The notes under the pieces are model-generated. The model ran no database searches, was not told where the DNA came from, and saw only the letters and a program-made list of their open reading frames with translations. A stretch of 9,279 nucleotides of DNA. It comes from an uncultured Bacteroidota bacterium (GTDB lineage Bacteria > Bacteroidota > Bacteroidia > Bacteroidales > UBA12481). Location: contig CAILAQ010000881.1 of the NCBI GenBank assembly GCA_903832165.1, positions 1 to 9,279 on the forward strand, read 5' to 3'. The translations under genes were made by a program, and so were the position numbers. Positions 7,411 to 9,279 of the stretch are shown here, piece after piece (position 1 is the first letter of the stretch; the number at the start of each line of letters is the position of its first letter).

Positions 7411-8319
7411 TTATTTCCATAAATTCTCAGGATAAACACCGTCCCTGTACATAGCAGAGATTCTCTCCTGAACATTTTGCCTGTCGGCCTGATAAGTAAC
7501 GCCAAACCAACGGGCATTACTCTCCAGAACTTTTACTTCAATGGTTTTTGACTCGATGAGCAAATTGACAGCATAAGGAATGTAGAATTCCGACTTCAAT
7601 TCCATACCCTTCTCAATCATGAATTCCTGGAAAAGGTCATTGAAATAGGGTAGTACCGCAGGGGTAAATCCCCAGAAGTTCATGGAAACAATCTCATCTC
7701 CCATCAATTCCGTCTCACTGCTATCTTCATTAAGGAAAATGATTTTCCCGTTCTTCCGCTCTATATGCGTTCTTTCAACAACGCTTGTCAGGACCATTCG
7801 CTGATCAACTGAGCAAATGCCCCTTGCTACTGCTCCGTTTTCTGATAAAGTATTGGAAATGCTATATCCTACCATTGATTGAGAGCTGACGTTGTTCGGA
7901 TCAAGATTGCCCAGGAAATCAGCCATTACCCTGAATGCATCTTTCCCGTAATAATCGTCCCCATTAATCACGGCAAAGGGTTCTGTCAGAATATCCGATG
8001 CAGCCAAAACAGCATGACCTGTTCCCCAAGGTTTCAAACGATCAGGATTTAAAGAAATCCCTGGAGGTATATCCGTCAGCCGCTGAACAGCATGACCGAT
8101 CTTTATGAACTTTTTATAACGATTGGCAAATAATTCGTAAAAATCGTCAACTATCTCCTCGCGGAGAATGAAAACAACTTTTCCGAAACCGGCCTGAATA
8201 GCATCATACACTGAATAATCAATTATTGATTCTCCTTGAGGTCCAAGAGGATCCATCTGCTTAAGGCCACCATATCTGCTTCCTAATCCAGCTGCAAGTA
8301 CGAGTAAAGTTGGTTTCAT
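7411..8319 (-). CDS. Sugar-phosphate nucleotidyltransferase (NTP_transferase family)
   Basis: The 302-residue cytosolic enzyme has the Rossmann-like nucleotidyltransferase fold that joins an NTP to a sugar-1-phosphate, giving an NDP-sugar and pyrophosphate. The signature loop is LAAGLGSRYGGLKQ (8-21, with R15 and K20). WGTGHAVL (98-105) matches the base/sugar-contacting segment, and INGDDYYG (118-125, D121/D122) the metal-binding strand. ELKSEFYIP (240-248, K242) is the conserved downstream active-site segment, and WFGVTY (271-276) marks the C-terminal end. The length is right for a stand-alone enzyme without a left-handed beta-helix acyltransferase domain. The sugar and nucleotide cannot be told from sequence alone. 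Its stop is 5 nt from the iorB stop (convergent), and it diverges from the winged-helix/CBM9 pair. ATG at 8319 gives the natural N-terminus MKPTLLVLAAGLGSR. Confidence 0.9.
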   Translation of the reverse strand: MKPTLLVLAAGLGSRYGGLKQMDPLGPQGESIIDYSVYDAIQAGFGKVVFILREEIVDDFYELFANRYKKFIKIGHAVQRLTDIPPGISLNPDRLKPWGTGHAVLAASDILTEPFAVINGDDYYGKDAFRVMADFLGNLDPNNVSSQSMVGYSISNTLSENGAVARGICSVDQRMVLTSVVERTHIERKNGKIIFLNEDSSETELMGDEIVSMNFWGFTPAVLPYFNDLFQEFMIEKGMELKSEFYIPYAVNLLIESKTIEVKVLESNARWFGVTYQADRQNVQERISAMYRDGVYPENLWK

Positions 8320-8339
8320 TTGCGTGGTTTATTATAATG

Positions 8340-8347
8340 CAAAACTA
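8340..8347 (-). promoter_or_regulatory. Putative -7 element of the nucleotidyltransferase gene
   Basis: On the minus strand TAGTTTTG fits TAnnTTTG and lies 20 nt before the ATG, giving a leader of roughly 15 nt. No clear -33 TTTG or TTG is present at the usual distance. That position is instead occupied by an inverted repeat. Confidence 0.4.
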
Positions 8348-8370
8348 ATAATCTGAGCCGAAAGATTATT
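8347..8370. repeat. Inverted repeat AATAATCT-N8-AGATTATT
   Basis: Two perfect 8-bp arms (8347-8354 and 8363-8370) flank an 8-nt spacer, directly upstream of and touching the nucleotidyltransferase -7 element. The repeat could be a regulator binding site or chance in AT-rich DNA. Confidence 0.35.
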
Positions 8371-8384
8371 GTTGCAATGCTCTA

Positions 8385-8412
8385 TTGTGAAAATTTGTAT
8401 TTTGTATATTTG
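8385..8412 (+). promoter_or_regulatory. Promoter of the winged-helix/CBM9 operon
   Basis: TTG (8385-8387) is followed after 17 nt by TATATTTG (8405-8412), matching the Bacteroidetes -33/-7 pattern. Transcription would begin near 8416-8418, leaving a leader of about 16 nt before the ATG at 8433. The spacer contains a perfect tandem repeat TTTGTAT x2 (8394-8407), whose second copy runs into the -7 element. Confidence 0.6.
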
Positions 8413-8428
8413 ATCGCTAAAATCAAAT
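8408..8428. promoter_or_regulatory. Candidate operator, inverted repeat over the -7 element
   Basis: ATTTGAT (8408-8414) and ATCAAAT (8422-8428) are perfect inverted arms around a 7-nt spacer. The left arm overlaps the -7 box and the spacer covers the expected transcription start, so a bound protein would block transcription. The first gene of the operon encodes a small winged-helix protein, making autoregulation a reasonable guess. No experimental support is visible. Confidence 0.4.
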
Positions 8429-8432
8429 TGAT

Positions 8433-8612
8433 ATGGAAATGCAGGAAGTAGTATTGAAAGCTATGGAAAATGCCGGAAAAGCATTAAAGCCAGGTGAATT
8501 GGTTGATCTGACCGGACTTGCAAGGCCGGAAATTGATAAGGCTTTGAAGCAGCTGAAAAAGAGTGAGCGCATATCCTCGCCAAAAGCCTGTTATTGGGAG
8601 CCAAAGAAATGA
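8433..8612 (+). CDS. Small winged-helix DNA-binding-like protein (59 aa)
   Basis: The ATG at 8433 opens a 59-codon frame (MEMQEVVLKAMENAGKALKP...) ending in TGA at 8610-8612. A second ATG lies two codons in. The predicted helices are VVLKAMENAG, ELVDLTGL and PEIDKALKQLKKSE, followed by a short hairpin ending ACYWEPKK. This is the pattern of a minimal winged helix: helix 1, helix 2, recognition helix, wing. It resembles the stand-alone MarR/wHTH-like mini-proteins of 60-70 residues found in Bacteroidetes and other anaerobes. It has no extra domain for dimerisation or ligand binding. A clear promoter and a palindrome lie just upstream, and its stop overlaps the start of the lipoprotein gene (ATGA). 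It may be a transcriptional regulator; the target is unknown, and the neighbouring promoters are the natural candidates. Confidence 0.82.
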   Translation: MEMQEVVLKAMENAGKALKPGELVDLTGLARPEIDKALKQLKKSERISSPKACYWEPKK

Positions 8613-9279
8613 TGAAGAAAATATTAAAGGTTTCAAGGTTGACTTTTGGTATTGGACTGTTTTTTAACCTGGTTTCCTGTTCTCCATCCCATAAAGGTGT
8701 TTCCGGAGCAGTATTGTCATTGCCTCCTGAACCAAATCCCAAAGGCTACGTTTGCTATCGTTCAGCTGCTCCGATAGTTGCAGACGGTGTGCTTAATGAA
8801 TCGGATTGGGCAAAGGTGCCCTGGACCGATTACTTTGTTGATATAGAAGGATCTGTCAGGCCTACCCCTAAATGGAACACTCATGCAAAAATGCTTTGGG
8901 ATGAAACCAACTTATATATTGCTGCTGAGATTGAAGACCCGCATGTTTGGGCAAGGTTGAAACAAAGAGATACCGTCATCTTTTATGATAATGATTTCGA
9001 GGTTTTTATTGACCCGGATGGAGATACTCATGCTTACTACGAGTTGGAAGTTAATGCTATAGGCACGGCATGGGACTTAATGCTGCTTAAACCATATCGC
9101 GATGGCGGACCTCCGGTTAATGGATGGAATATTGCCGGTCTGGAGGTTGGAACACATATTAATGGAACACTGAATAATCCTCTTGATATTGACAAAGGAT
9201 GGTCCGTTGAAATAGTAATACCTCTTTCCGCCCTAAAAGAGTGCGCAAAAGGAGCCAGTCTCCCTGTTGCAGGGGAAGA
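8609..9279 (+). CDS. CBM9-like sugar-binding lipoprotein (3' end off window)
   Basis: The frame is open from ATG 8609 (or the adjacent ATG 8612) to the right edge, giving 223 codons of a family usually about 350 residues long. A lipoprotein signal is clear: MMKKILKVSR, a hydrophobic core and the lipobox LVSC (C24), so the mature protein is lipid-anchored in the envelope. From about 55 it follows the carbohydrate-binding family 9-like (CBM9/DOMON-type) pattern: APIVADGVLNESDWAKVPW (54-72), KWNTHAKMLWDETNLYIAAE (88-107), FEVFIDPDGD (130-139), YYELEVNAIGTAWDLML (143-159) and the strand GWSVEIVIPLSAL (197-209). Such proteins bind sugars or polysaccharide ends and often accompany glycan-degradation genes. 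Here the ATGA overlap couples translation to the small winged-helix gene. No catalytic motif is visible in the part seen. Confidence 0.88.
   Translation, partial: MMKKILKVSRLTFGIGLFFNLVSCSPSHKGVSGAVLSLPPEPNPKGYVCYRSAAPIVADGVLNESDWAKVPWTDYFVDIEGSVRPTPKWNTHAKMLWDETNLYIAAEIEDPHVWARLKQRDTVIFYDNDFEVFIDPDGDTHAYYELEVNAIGTAWDLMLLKPYRDGGPPVNGWNIAGLEVGTHINGTLNNPLDIDKGWSVEIVIPLSALKECAKGASLPVAGE

Noticed and set aside
8461..8742. Minus-strand frame of 93 codons across the winged-helix and lipoprotein genes
   Set aside because: It is antisense to two well-supported coupled genes and lacks any promoter or domain.

Overview
The window looks like a Bacteroidetes (Bacteroidota) chromosome, probably an anaerobe of the Bacteroidales or a relative. 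The evidence is a TonB-dependent receptor with an N-terminal carboxypeptidase-like regulatory domain, a two-anchor BatA-type protein, promoter-like TAnnTTTG (-7) elements, a general lack of Shine-Dalgarno sequences, moderate GC content, and a strictly anaerobic-type arylpyruvate:ferredoxin oxidoreductase. Coding density is very high. The only intergenic regions of any size are 5116-5216 and 8320-8432, both between divergent genes. No stretch of 300 bases lacks a gene. I see no tRNA, rRNA, mobile element or CRISPR array.

Region 1 (1-5115, minus strand) is a tightly packed envelope operon read right to left. It encodes a small exported carboxypeptidase-regulatory-domain protein (GTG start 5115), then a TonB-dependent outer-membrane receptor (20-nt overlap with the first gene), then a membrane-anchored BatA/vWA-like protein (3-nt gap), which runs off the left edge one residue or a few short of its end. 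No SusD-like partner is present, so the cargo of the receptor cannot be named. A well-formed promoter (TTTG-N18-TATATTTG, 5149 to 5120) ends only 4 nt before the best start codon of the first gene.

Region 2 (5161-7405, plus strand) diverges from region 1. It holds iorA and iorB, the two subunits of indolepyruvate (arylpyruvate):ferredoxin oxidoreductase, 11 nt apart. IorA is the short type: it lacks the C-terminal 2x[4Fe-4S] ferredoxin domain but keeps cysteines that could hold one proximal cluster. A hairpin followed by four T's sits at the predicted 5' end of the iorA mRNA.

Region 3 (7411-8319, minus strand) is a sugar-phosphate nucleotidyltransferase that converges on iorB with 5 nt between the stops. 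Region 4 (8385-9279, plus strand) diverges from it. It encodes a 59-residue winged-helix protein, translationally coupled (ATGA overlap) to a CBM9-like sugar-binding lipoprotein that is cut off by the right edge. A 21-bp inverted repeat covers the -7 element of this pair and is a plausible operator.

I found no clearly new multi-gene system. The items most worth a second look are the coupled mini-wHTH/CBM9 lipoprotein pair with its palindrome, the ferredoxin-less IorA, and the receptor/BatA-like operon with its non-ATG, possibly leaderless, starts.
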